DNA from: Treponema sp.
Lineage (GTDB): Bacteria; Spirochaetota; Spirochaetia; Treponematales; Breznakiellaceae
Assembly: GCA_031278815.1 (NCBI GenBank)
Contig: JAITJS010000007.1
Coordinates: 1 to 43,976 of the forward strand
DNA length: 43,976 nucleotides
Direction: 5' to 3'
The position numbers and the translations under genes were made by a program. This document shows positions 27,307 to 35,384 of this stretch, piece by piece (the first letter of the stretch is position 1; each line of letters begins with the position of its first letter). The notes beneath the pieces were generated by a model, which worked only from the letters and a program-made list of their open reading frames with translations, did no database searches and was not told the origin of the DNA.

Positions 27307-28283
27307 CGCATCTCCTTATACTGTAGGCATACATCCTTATCTACTACTTTTTCCACTATTCGAAGCCTGGCACTTCGAGAGGACGGGTTATTGCGTATTT
27401 CAGCCTCTCCAGGGGTAATACCCTTTCGATACAGTACCTTAACACTCCTGCTCCCCCTTTCTTTATACTCATATATCGGTTGTTCTTGAGTGCCGGTATA
27501 ATCCGTGCCCTTTTCCCGAAAGAAATGCTTAACGATCCGGTCTTCCAAGGAGTGAAAGGTGATGACCCCCACCCGTCCTCCAGGTTTAAGCACCCTTATC
27601 GCCCTTTCCAGGAGCTCCTGCAACCGGGTAAGCTCTCCATTAACCGCGATACGCAACGCCTGAAAGGTCCTGGTGGCAGGATGGATACTTTCCCGGTACC
27701 GCGACGAGGGCACGGCCCGAACTACAATATCTGCCAGAGCCCCAGACCGACTTATCCTTCCTCGAGCCTTGGCCTCGGTAATACTGCGGGCGATCCGCCT
27801 TGCATACCGTTCTTCCCCATAGGTATACAGCAAATCTGCCAAGGCTTTTTCAGAAAGACCGGCTATGAGCTCTGCCGCAGCTAGGCCCTGGGTCCGGTCA
27901 ATCCGCATATCCAGGACTTCGTCCCGCAGGAAGCTAAAACCCCGCGCTCCCTTCTCATAATGATACCGGCTTACCCCTAAATCAATGAGTATGGTATCCG
28001 GCTTTTCATAGGAGGGATCGGCAAAGAAATCATGAGACCATCCGGTATACCAATGGACCCGCTCCCCAAATACTTTAAGCCGCTGCTTGGCTACCTCCTG
28101 GATTTCCGGATCTGCATCAATACCAATCAGCCGTAAATCGGGAAACCGGGATAAAAACGCATAACTATGCCCTCCTTCCCCCACGGTCGTATCAATCATC
28201 AACTCCTCGGGCTGCCGCGGAGCCAGCACTTGCAAGGTCTCTTCGAGCAAAACCGGAGTATGAACGATTTCCATATACTCCAT
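27303..28283 (-). CDS. rsmH: 16S rRNA (cytosine1402-N4)-methyltransferase RsmH
   Basis: Methylates N4 of C1402 in 16S rRNA using S-adenosylmethionine; also called MraW. The 326-residue protein has the opening HTPVLLEETLQVLAP, the SAM-binding TTVGEGGHSYAFLSRFP, ILIDLGVSRYHYEKGARGFSF, VRAVPSSRYRESIHPATRTFQALRI-type region and ITFHSLEDRIVKHFFR. ATG 28283 is used; an in-frame ATG three codons later (28274) is also possible because GGATGGAG lies in between. It is the first gene of the division block; mraZ, which often precedes it, is absent. Confidence 0.97.
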   Translation of the reverse strand: MEYMEIVHTPVLLEETLQVLAPRQPEELMIDTTVGEGGHSYAFLSRFPDLRLIGIDADPEIQEVAKQRLKVFGERVHWYTGWSHDFFADPSYEKPDTILIDLGVSRYHYEKGARGFSFLRDEVLDMRIDRTQGLAAAELIAGLSEKALADLLYTYGEERYARRIARSITEAKARGRISRSGALADIVVRAVPSSRYRESIHPATRTFQALRIAVNGELTRLQELLERAIRVLKPGGRVGVITFHSLEDRIVKHFFREKGTDYTGTQEQPIYEYKERGSRSVKVLYRKGITPGEAEIRNNPSSRSARLRIVEKVVDKDVCLQYKEMR

Positions 28284-28603
28284 CCTGTTTAATCGCTTAT
28301 GTATACTTTATACCATGTAAACCCTTGAACATCCCAGGAAATCAATAGTACAGTAATGAAGTATAGGTACATAATTATAAAATACTATACTCCATAGATA
28401 GTTTCAATTCCTTTGCGGGTATTCGTATGTTTTCCAGAGGTCCTCCTTGCAGATGGACTGGTAGGCTTACCGTTTTTTTGTGCCCACAGTATGTTTTACC
28501 TATTCTCAATCTATATATTCATTCAGCCCAGGGACTCCGTCAAGGCCCTCATTAAAAAAATGGAGACTATCGGTATATTCCAAAGGGACTTCCTTGTATT
28601 CCT
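28284..28603. other. Divergent intergenic region between rsmH and an uncharacterised gene
   Basis: About 320 bases without a supportable gene. It holds the rsmH promoter candidate at its left end and an imperfect direct repeat of about 24 bases (28407-28430 and 28598-28620) sharing ATTCCTTTGCGG and ending GTATG. Short open frames here lack ribosome-binding sites. Confidence 0.4.
28307..28315 (-). promoter_or_regulatory. Candidate extended -10 promoter of rsmH block
   Basis: On the minus strand TGGTATAAA reads as an extended -10 element (TG-N-TATAAA), placed about 24 bases before the rsmH ATG. No good -35 box is seen at 16-18 bases, which is tolerated by extended -10 promoters. Confidence 0.35.
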
Positions 28604-28630
28604 TTGCGGATTTGGGTATGCTTTTTTCCT

Positions 28631-29422
28631 ATGCTTCTCTATGAAAATGAGCACGTACCCCCTGCAGGATATACTTTTTGTTCTATAAATCGTATCGGGA
28701 CAAAACGAGAAAGCGGCCTTCACCGAGCTCTCAAATGCCGCTATGCTGGACAAGGAGGTATAATCGAGGTTAGCGCCGGGTATAATGGAAAGTACGTCTG
28801 TGATGGGATAACCAAAACCGGGGAGATCATTGAAGTACAAATCGGCAGCTTTGGACCCCTCAAGGATAAGGTTAAGCATATAGCACCCGTAAGCCCTATC
28901 CGGATCATCCATCCCATTATCACACAAAAATATATCGAACTCTATGATGCAAAAAACACGCGGTGCTATTACCGGAAAAGTCCTCGAAAAGGCACTATCT
29001 GGGACCTCTTCAAAGCCCTGGTCTACGCCCCGGAAATACCCCTCATGCCGAGCGTAACCATAGAACTGGTCATGGTAGCGGTAAAACAACAACGGCGACA
29101 AGATGGCTGGGGCTCCTGGCGTCGTAAAGGGATCACTATCCTGGATACGGAGCTCACCGCAATTCAGGATTCGCTCATGCTTTCAGGGAAAAATAATTAT
29201 AATGTTTTTCTTCCCCTCATGGAAGTCGAACCCTTCACCTCTCGAGATTTAGGGAACACCGCCAAAATTACCCCTTCCTTAGCTCGTAAAACGCTCTACG
29301 TACTCACCAGGTTGGGAATAGTGAAAAGATTGGCAAAAAAAGGTAATACACTACTCTATACCCGAACCCAGACCTTAGAACCGCAGTACAATTGTAGATT
29401 TTCGGGAAAACTGATGTATTGA
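28631..29422 (+). CDS. Uncharacterised protein, possible PD-(D/E)XK-like N-domain plus winged helix
   Basis: Function not known. The conserved-looking part begins near INRIGTKRESGLHRALKCRY, so the true start is unclear: ATG 28631 is used, TTG 28604 is possible, and none has a good ribosome-binding site. The N-terminal half has Glu in IIEVSAG, Asp in YVCDGITK and then IIEVQIGSFG, a spacing that recalls the E...D...ExK core of PD-(D/E)XK nucleases with Gln for Lys. A middle part (YYRKSPRKGTIWDLFKALV) is basic. The C-terminal 60 residues (TPSLARKTLYVLTRLGIVKR) look like a winged helix. It resembles a prokaryotic family I recall as DUF8091, unverified. A hairpin follows it. Confidence 0.6.
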   Translation: MLLYENEHVPPAGYTFCSINRIGTKRESGLHRALKCRYAGQGGIIEVSAGYNGKYVCDGITKTGEIIEVQIGSFGPLKDKVKHIAPVSPIRIIHPIITQKYIELYDAKNTRCYYRKSPRKGTIWDLFKALVYAPEIPLMPSVTIELVMVAVKQQRRQDGWGSWRRKGITILDTELTAIQDSLMLSGKNNYNVFLPLMEVEPFTSRDLGNTAKITPSLARKTLYVLTRLGIVKRLAKKGNTLLYTRTQTLEPQYNCRFSGKLMY

Positions 29423-29430
29423 CTTATCAT

Positions 29431-29480
29431 AAAAAAAGGGCTAGGGATACGGTGAATACGTTCACTGCTTTCCCTAACCC
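29431..29480 (-). terminator. Intrinsic terminator of the flaA pair
   Basis: GGGCTAGGGA (29438-29447) pairs with TCCCTAACCC (29471-29480) with an inner CGGTGAA/TTCACTG stem. On the minus strand the stem is followed by seven T residues (A-run 29431-29437), a good intrinsic terminator for the genes at 29522-30999. The hairpin may also stop the convergent plus-strand gene, though no T-run follows on that side. Confidence 0.75.
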
Positions 29481-29521
29481 TCTTCATTCAAAGAATCAAC
29501 GGGCCCTTTGAACTTCCGGTT

Positions 29522-30250
29522 CTACCATGCATCAGCCATATCATCAGGATCTCGGTTGTTCTCAGGGAACAGATCGGTAACGGCCCGGAGATCATCCAAA
29601 TAAAAATAGTAAGTCCCCACCGTTTCGGCAGGATCGCAATCGACCCTGAAACCGGTAACTTTAATACCCAGATAGTTATTATAATGATAATTTCGCTGTA
29701 CAATACCGCTTTTTCCATCATAAGCCTGGGGAGGAACCGCCACGGTCAGTTTTTTCCATCCCTGGAAATTCAACTTGCCCATGGACAGCTCAAAAGGACG
29801 ACCAAGAGAATCCTGGATAAGAAGCTTTAATTCATGATTAAAATTCCGCCCCACTGCCCATACGGAAATAGTCTTAGTTATTCCTTCAATGGGAATAGGC
29901 CGTAAGGGGGTTAAAGTAAAACTGGCATGCCCTCGATGGAGGAAATCAACCCGGGTACCCAATACATACTGATCAGGAATATCCAGGCCCTCTTCGTCCG
30001 GTAAAGGCTCTTTCCCTGCCGGGGCTCCTTCAAAAAGCCGAGAACTGATAAATCCGTTGTCCACCGAAATACTAGGTCGCCAATATCCATCGTGTTCGAA
30101 TTTATCAACCGAAACCTCTTTCAGGTTTTGCTGAGCCGTATCAATCCCGATCCGACTCGGATCCGTAGAACCCACTGCCCCGTCCTGAGTCTGAGCAAAC
30201 AAAGCCCCGCTCAGCAAAAAACACAAGGCTATACCACCTAATCGCTTCAT
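29522..30250 (-). CDS. flaA: Flagellar filament outer layer protein FlaA family
   Basis: FlaA proteins form the sheath around the periplasmic flagellar filament of spirochaetes. The 242-residue protein has a signal peptide (MKRLGGIALCFLLSGALFAQ) and the FlaA-type beta-rich domain with TKTISVWAVGRNFNHELKLL, FQGWKKLTVAVP and a C-terminal TYYFYLDDLRAVTD. It starts one base from the stop of the second flaA-type gene and shares the same layout with it (GWKxLxVAxP and YFYxDxLxxxTD in both). It is most like the small FlaA paralogues rather than the major FlaA1; which one is not decided. Confidence 0.88.
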   Translation of the reverse strand: MKRLGGIALCFLLSGALFAQTQDGAVGSTDPSRIGIDTAQQNLKEVSVDKFEHDGYWRPSISVDNGFISSRLFEGAPAGKEPLPDEEGLDIPDQYVLGTRVDFLHRGHASFTLTPLRPIPIEGITKTISVWAVGRNFNHELKLLIQDSLGRPFELSMGKLNFQGWKKLTVAVPPQAYDGKSGIVQRNYHYNNYLGIKVTGFRVDCDPAETVGTYYFYLDDLRAVTDLFPENNRDPDDMADAW

Positions 30251-30999
30251 TAAAGACCTCCCTCACTATTCCAGAGTTCCTGCACCCGAGCAGGATTTGC
30301 CAGCTCATCACCATCATAAGGCGCTTCAAAGGTATCGGTAAGGACCTTGAGCTGATCAAAATAAATATAGAAATTATCTACTTGTTCAGTAGGCGCCGTC
30401 CATATCCGGAATTTAACAAAGGTTAAGGGAGCAAGCCGGGGAAGCACCCGTTTGGCTTGGGGGAAATTGTTAGGTATGGCAACCTGCAAATTTTTCCACC
30501 CCTGATAACCAATCGATCCTAAATCAACCGTATGAATTACCCCCTGATAATCCCGCAGATAGGCTTCTATGTGGTAATTAAGGTTAGATCCCCATACCCA
30601 CATATCTAGATACCGAACCCGGCCGGGAATAGGAATTTCCGCCGGTCCTCCGTCTTCCTCACCGGCATTTACCGGATATACGTCAATCCAGTTATATCCC
30701 CGGCGATCAAAACGGCCCCAAATACCAAGACTCTTAAGGTCTGCCCCGTCCGGATTAGACCCAAAAAGCGCCGCAGGCCATGTAGCAACATACGTTACTT
30801 TAGGAAATGAGTCTTCATCGGTTTTGGTGGCGAATTTACTCGCCTCCAGCCTCCAGTCATACAGAGACTCATCATTTTGATCAAATGTCTCCAAAATCCT
30901 GGACTCAAGAGCCACCGCCTGCTCGTCACCAAAAGCTGATAATACCGCTATACATGCCAAAAAAATTAAGCAAATAGCCCTGAAACTACCATGTTTCAT
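30250..30999 (-). CDS. flaA: Flagellar filament outer layer protein FlaA family, second copy
   Basis: Second FlaA-type sheath protein. The 249-residue protein has a signal peptide (AICLIFLACIAVLSAFG), then SRILETFDQNDESLYDWRLEASKF, the conserved region VRYLDMWVWGSNLNYHIEAYLRD, YQGWKNLQVAIPNNFPQ and DNFYIYFDQLKVLTDTF. It shares the same order of motifs with the neighbouring 242-residue protein, so the pair likely arose by duplication. The ATG has AAGGAG seven bases upstream. The pair is transcribed from a strong promoter at 31043-31071. Confidence 0.9.
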   Translation of the reverse strand: MKHGSFRAICLIFLACIAVLSAFGDEQAVALESRILETFDQNDESLYDWRLEASKFATKTDEDSFPKVTYVATWPAALFGSNPDGADLKSLGIWGRFDRRGYNWIDVYPVNAGEEDGGPAEIPIPGRVRYLDMWVWGSNLNYHIEAYLRDYQGVIHTVDLGSIGYQGWKNLQVAIPNNFPQAKRVLPRLAPLTFVKFRIWTAPTEQVDNFYIYFDQLKVLTDTFEAPYDGDELANPARVQELWNSEGGL

Positions 31000-31042
31000 C
31001 CTATACTCCTTTTCAACGTAGGGAACTTTAAGATCAAATAAT

Positions 31043-31071
31043 AGTATACTTACTTATGAGACCTTTGTCAA
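31043..31071 (-). promoter_or_regulatory. Near-consensus sigma-70 promoter of the flaA pair
   Basis: Minus strand: TTGACA (31071-31066), a 17-base spacer, and TATACT (31048-31043). This is a nearly perfect housekeeping promoter, giving a leader of about 35-40 bases before the ATG at 30999. It suggests vegetative rather than sigma-28 control of the sheath genes. Confidence 0.8.
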
Positions 31072-31121
31072 ACCTCTCCAAGTATATATCATTTTCATCC
31101 TCTTGTGCAATAGTTTTTTAG

Positions 31122-32039
31122 TCAAAGTATACTTCTAACAAGTACTTTTTTTAAACGACTTACAACCTCCTTATCTACTATTCGCTGCCCTGGAAATACC
31201 CAATCCGAAGGAACGACCCCTCCCTGCCTCCCCGGTATCATGGCTATCGTCTTCCCCACCACTGCCCAAGGCGAATCGTCCACCACCAGCTTCACCATCC
31301 TTGAGGTTATATCCGGATCGATCCAAGAAAATAAAATAACCGGTATCTCAAGATTCCGTTCAAGAAAGAGGGTTGCCTGTCCTTGCATAACCACGCAGGA
31401 AATGCTTTGTATAGTATCGACATAATCTTGTTTTATAGTGAGATATTTTGGCTCTTTTGTAAATCCTTGTTCCAGAAGCCCCCTACTAAAGGCTTCCCGA
31501 TATTCGGCGGAAATTCCTTCGTTCTGAAAAAACAAGATCTCTCCCTGAGTAAGCGGCTCTCCCTCCCTTGAGGTCCCATGCTGGGCAATAATGCCGGCAC
31601 AGAGTCCGGCCCGGTACAGGTCCAGCTTGGCATCGGTACCCACAAAGATCGTCCCCGGGACTTGGGGATCCTGGTTTCGACCCCCCAGGATAAAGACCGG
31701 GACCTGGGGAAATTCGGCTGCATACCGTCCAGCCCCTTCGTAATAGCGGTAAGGGACCAATACCCCATAGGGTGCACTATGGGCTTCCTCCACCGCAAAC
31801 ACCACCATATCCGGACCCGCATTTTCTCCGATAAGCACCGGCTTAACCTGGCGCATCATCCTGAAGGTAGTTTCGATGCGCTTTATCCCTGTCCTTTTAA
31901 GCCCATACAAGGCAGTAAAGGGGGCATCCGTAACGAACAGTACCGGGGCGCGGAACAAAAGGACCGCACCGAGGAGAGTCGGGAGCAGTACCCCGATACT
32001 CAGAAGGAGATATCGTTTTTTTAACTTTGGGCTACCCAT
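31122..32039 (-). CDS. Membrane-anchored periplasmic-binding-like protein, unknown function
   Basis: Function not recognised. The 305-residue protein has one N-terminal membrane segment or uncleaved signal (RYLLLSIGVLLPTLLGAVLLF). The rest is an alternating alpha/beta pattern with runs such as PDMVVFAVEEAHSAPYGVLV, VPVFILGGRNQ, TIFVGTDAKLDLYRAGLCAG and GEILFFQNEGISAEYREAFS. That order (a Gly-Thr-Asp segment followed by 'YRAGLCAGIIA' and an 'ILFF' strand) loosely recalls type-1 periplasmic-binding or BMP/PnrA proteins, but no ligand motif can be claimed. It lies just upstream of the flaA pair in the same direction, so an envelope or motility link is possible. Confidence 0.65.
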   Translation of the reverse strand: MGSPKLKKRYLLLSIGVLLPTLLGAVLLFRAPVLFVTDAPFTALYGLKRTGIKRIETTFRMMRQVKPVLIGENAGPDMVVFAVEEAHSAPYGVLVPYRYYEGAGRYAAEFPQVPVFILGGRNQDPQVPGTIFVGTDAKLDLYRAGLCAGIIAQHGTSREGEPLTQGEILFFQNEGISAEYREAFSRGLLEQGFTKEPKYLTIKQDYVDTIQSISCVVMQGQATLFLERNLEIPVILFSWIDPDITSRMVKLVVDDSPWAVVGKTIAMIPGRQGGVVPSDWVFPGQRIVDKEVVSRLKKVLVRSIL

Positions 32040-32291
32040 ACCTCAACCTTACTTGGCTCAGGGAGGTCTGTAAAGAAGCCGGGGCTGGCGTATTAAAAAT
32101 AAAGGTGAAAAGCGGTACTTGGCATGATTTTCCCGGTCATAGAGAGCCCCGCCTAAAATCGTTTCACCTCCCTAGTAATGGGGCTTCCATTGTTTGTAAT
32201 GAAGCCTCCATAATACAGACAATGAAGGGTCCGTTAAAAAATTCATCCCCCCGGAAACCAGCCGCCTGACCTTTTCTAATAGTTCGCGAGA

Positions 32292-33171
32292 TTATTCCGC
32301 GCCGTCGTAGTAGTACAAGCCAATTTTTCTTAGCCCCCCTCTTCCACCCCCTGTATCGGGCCTTTCGGCACATTGATCAAATAAAAGGGTAATGTTACCT
32401 GCCGAAACGGTATATTTTGGAAGTTTTGCAACAATGCCAGAAAACCCACTATCAAAATCATCTGGTGAAATTCCAAGTTCCTCCATTGATTTACCCCCGG
32501 TATAATAATGGAAAGTAGTACTATCACCACTAGCCGTCTTCCCAGTAAAAACAATAAAATACTGCTGTTCCTGTCCAATCGGCCTCGCCTAGCTCGCCGT
32601 CGTTTGTAACTTGTTTTAGAGGGATGGTAACTGAATCGTTGGAAATTGTCCCCTTGCCTTACGGTACTATATCCTTAGCATACATAGAGGAAGCGATATA
32701 AAGGTTAACACCCCCGCTGTATCCACTTAGTCCGGTAATGGTTATAGTCCGTTCCCCTTCCGTGTTGCCGGATATGCCGTTCTCCCCAGATCCAGTACTG
32801 CTTCTTTTAGTGTATGTACCATCTACACGCCTATCCCCTGTATGATTGGAAAAAACGAGGCTTCCCCTGATAATTGAAAATTACCCGAAGCCGTGCCTAA
32901 TCGTGATTCGGTGAAGGTAATAGTCGAACCGGAAGTAGAGAATGTCCCGGAATATTGGGTAGTGCCGTTAACTGTATAGGCAAAGGTATTTCAGGTAAAA
33001 ACTATAGCCCATCCACCGCTTGCCTCCCAGGTGCCGGTTATATCGGTGGCGGTACCGCCATTGTTGCCGTTATTGCCGTCATCGTCGCTTATCGGTGGGA
33101 CAAGCGGTAAAAAAAAGCCCGAATACCAGCGCCATGACCGGCATTCCCGCAAAAAATACGTTCTTTTTCAT
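32292..33171 (-). pseudogene. Decayed lipoprotein gene with several frameshifts and stops
   Basis: Minus-strand reading from ATG 33171 gives a lipoprotein signal (MKKNVFFAGMPVMALVFGLF then FTAC). The reading then continues only by changing frame: an Asp/Asn/Gly-rich linker and TGTWEASGGWAIVFT, an in-frame TGA, NTFAYTVNGTTQYSGTF, another shift to ERTITITGLSGYSGGVNLYI, a TAA, and a last shift to FIVFTGKTASGDS through the intact tail ending at 32292. Pieces such as GTW...GW and YSGTFSTSGSTITF look like treponemal lipocalin-like lipoproteins. At least three frame changes and two stops indicate a true pseudogene of about 290 codons, unless this stretch was poorly sequenced. Confidence 0.75.
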
Positions 33172-33465
33172 AAACGGTTCTTCTTATCTCCTCATTACTG
33201 ACCCGGCAATCTTTGTCAAGACTCATGCATGAATATAATGATGTAACTCTTTATAATACAAGAAATTACGTTATAGTGATAATTTTATACGCCTATATAC
33301 TATTTGCCGGATCAGTGAAACAACCAATTCAAAAATATTTTTGTCCATGAAAACCGCCTCCCCGTATTCCCTCACAGGCAGGGGATGTTGATTTTGATGT
33401 TCAACAGATACCCCCACCACAAGAATCATATCCCATTTCCCCGGAATATCCGCAGGCGGGATTTT
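33172..33465. other. AT-rich intergenic region
   Basis: About 290 bases between the decayed lipoprotein gene and the intact one upstream of it. It is AT-rich (33230-33310), with a possible weak promoter for the pseudogene on the minus strand and small inverted repeats near 33385-33405. No gene is supported. Confidence 0.35.
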
Positions 33466-34317
33466 TTAATTGTTGATACCCAAATAAGCAGCCGCGTCTT
33501 TATAAGACGTAAAGGTTTTGCTGTATTGTTCCTGCTTTACGTTGGCATTGTCATAGATGTCAAGGGTTAAACGATAGGTATCAAATAATGTGCCTAAATC
33601 ATCAAGATCAAATGATGCAACATCGCGAATGGTTTTATTGTTAATCTTGTTTTCTATTCTCATCACAAATTTGAGACCCTTGCCTCCCTTTGAGATGCTT
33701 ACGGCATATCCGTCCGAGGTATTGGATGATATGGTAAGAGCTTCTTTTACGGGATTTATAGAAGTGACCTGCAGTTTGTAATACATGTTTTCGTCAATGC
33801 CATATTTGCCATTAATGGTGGAGCCGTTTTTTGTAGCTCCCGTAAAAACAATCGCGAGCTTACCCTTCAGTGATACTTCCATGTAGTCGCCAACCGTCTC
33901 ACCGGCACGGTCATCATCGGCAACGGACTGTGTCGCCTTCCCCTGAATAAATCCGGTTACTTCGGCATCTGTTAAAATTGTTGTATCATGGTCGTATATT
34001 TCTTCATACGGTTCAGTGTGGACGCTTCTGGCTATACTCCGGGATAGGGAACGCGCGTTATTTACAGAAGGAGAAGGTGATATACCCGATATTTCCGTAA
34101 ATGCGTCTGTTACCAGGCTTTTTGCGTCTGTTTCACTGGAAACAAAAGTCCCTGAAAATGCCGCTACCTCCTTGATAGGCGGTAAAGATAAATCCACCGA
34201 AATGGGATCGTTTTCACCCCCACCGCCGTTGCCCGTGGTACCATTATCACATCCGGCAAATGCCAGACCCAAGGCCAGTATAATTACCGGCAAACTGTTG
34301 AAAAGTTTCCTTTTCAT
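33466..34317 (-). CDS. Hypothetical lipoprotein
   Basis: Function unknown. The 283-residue protein has a clear lipoprotein signal peptide with the lipobox LAFAGC followed by a Gly/Asn-rich linker, so the mature protein is probably anchored in the outer or inner membrane. The remaining sequence has beta-rich stretches (DYMEVSLKGKLAIVFTGATK, KFVMRIENKINNKTIRDVAS) and ends FTSYKDAAAYLGINN. Ser/Arg-rich segment NNARSLSRSIARS near residue 90 is unusual. The ATG has AGGAG seven bases upstream. Neighbours are remnants of similar genes; this one appears intact. Confidence 0.75.
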   Translation of the reverse strand: MKRKLFNSLPVIILALGLAFAGCDNGTTGNGGGGENDPISVDLSLPPIKEVAAFSGTFVSSETDAKSLVTDAFTEISGISPSPSVNNARSLSRSIARSVHTEPYEEIYDHDTTILTDAEVTGFIQGKATQSVADDDRAGETVGDYMEVSLKGKLAIVFTGATKNGSTINGKYGIDENMYYKLQVTSINPVKEALTISSNTSDGYAVSISKGGKGLKFVMRIENKINNKTIRDVASFDLDDLGTLFDTYRLTLDIYDNANVKQEQYSKTFTSYKDAAAYLGINN

Positions 34318-34440
34318 GTAAAAACTCCTGGGGCATTGGTTTGTCCAATACCCTGTTTGAAATATCCATCGCCCATACGGGCGAATGTTGCAATAAAGTG
34401 CAGCTTAGGATGCCGCAGAACCCTGCTCTGCGGAGGCCCA

Positions 34441-34626
34441 TTATTTTGTAGAATAAGCCATCCAGCCGTTAATGAGGACGATGTTACCATCATCTTTATA
34501 TCCTCCCACTACAAATTTGCCGTTGCCGAAGGCTATACAGTTAACAGTATTTGATCCAAATGGCCGATAGCCATTCCAGCTTTTCCCAATAAAGCCGTTA
34601 GGACCTGCAGCCGCTCCCATAGACAT
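34441..34626 (-). pseudogene. Remnant of a beta-propeller type surface protein
   Basis: A 61-codon open frame encodes SNTVNCIAFGNGKFVVGGYKDD and NGWMAYSTK, which matches a single blade of the repeated 'AYGNGKFVAGG...MAYS.DG.W' type propeller proteins common in gut treponemes. Full-length relatives have many such blades and a signal peptide; here neither is present. The start has no good ribosome-binding site, so it is best read as a gene fragment. Confidence 0.5.
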
Positions 34627-34641
34627 AGGCTGACCTATTTT

Positions 34642-35289
34642 TTAGAAGGTATACCCGACTGCAAGTTTAACGGTTATACCATGCCCAAGTAATGTTTTTG
34701 CATCAGATCCCCCGCTGTCTTTCAGATCGGTTTCAAATTTGTTTGCAAGTCTGATACCGTATAAAGCCTCACCGCGCAGGTAAATGTTTGGCGTAAATGC
34801 AAAATCACCGCCGCCCCCCAATTTGAACCATAAAGCGCTCAGATCCCCGGGATCACTGAATTCATTGTCACCTTGTTTTGCGGAAAGGCAAATCTGATAC
34901 TCGATGCCTAAAAGCGGGAAAAGTGATAATGTATCAGTCATCGCAAACGGATATTTACCCAGCAAACCAATGTTGAAGTTCATTCTTGACATATCCACAT
35001 CACCCGGTTTAACTTTTCCACTGCCGCCATAAATAGCAAGGTTTAATTCAGCGTACGTTGCGTCAAAAAAAGCGTAAGCCGCCCCACCGCCAAAATAGGG
35101 TGTTTCGATTTTTTGCCCGGCTTCAACACCGCCGCAAAAATCTCCACCGATAAATCCGCCAACCCCCGCGCTGAGTTTTAACTCAGCGCAGAGCAAATGC
35201 CCCTCCCGCAGCAACAGCCGCGAGAACCGTAGGTTGTAATCGCGGTAAAGGTCTTTGGGGTTTTATTGATTGTATATGTTCTTTTTCAT
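34642..35289 (-). pseudogene. Outer-membrane beta-barrel gene with frameshifted signal peptide
   Basis: The barrel part (open from 35214 to 34642) encodes AELKLSAGVGGFIGGDF, Gly/aromatic-rich strands and ends KLAVGYTF with a terminal Phe, as expected for a treponemal barrel. Its signal peptide is found upstream but in other frames: ATG 35289 with an AAGGAAGG site begins MKKNIYNQ, then KTPKTFTAITT lies in the next frame, VLAAVAAGGAFAL in the third, and AELKL back in the first. Net small indels therefore break the export signal. Unless these are sequencing errors the gene cannot deliver its product to the outer membrane. Confidence 0.7.
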
Positions 35290-35308
35290 TTTACCTTCCT
35301 TAACGGGT

Positions 35309-35358
35309 AAAAAAATTATAGATAGGACCTTCCCAAACCTTCATTGTTTGGGAAGGTC
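35309..35358 (-). terminator. Strong hairpin terminator after the barrel gene at 35385
   Basis: A perfect 13-base stem, GACCTTCCCAAAC (35326-35338) with GTTTGGGAAGGTC (35346-35358), and a 7-base loop. On the minus strand seven T residues follow about ten bases after the stem (A-run 35309-35315). Confidence 0.7.
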
Positions 35359-35384
35359 TCCGTATAACCACAGACGCAGAGGCG

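Noticed and set aside
28523-29101. Minus-strand open frame of 192 codons
   Set aside because: Antisense to the uncharacterised plus-strand gene; it lacks a ribosome-binding site, and the plus frame has the more protein-like composition.
29488-29721. Minus-strand frame of 77 codons near the flaA end
   Set aside because: Out-of-frame overlap with the flaA-family gene; the repeated Ile/Trp composition is a shadow of it.
32180-32212. GGCTT...AAGCC hairpin in the gap upstream of the binding-protein-like gene
   Set aside because: It has a bulge and no T-run on either strand, so I do not call it a terminator.
33020-33232. Plus-strand Arg/Cys-rich open frame
   Set aside because: Antisense to the Gly/Asn linker of the decayed lipoprotein gene; low-complexity shadow.
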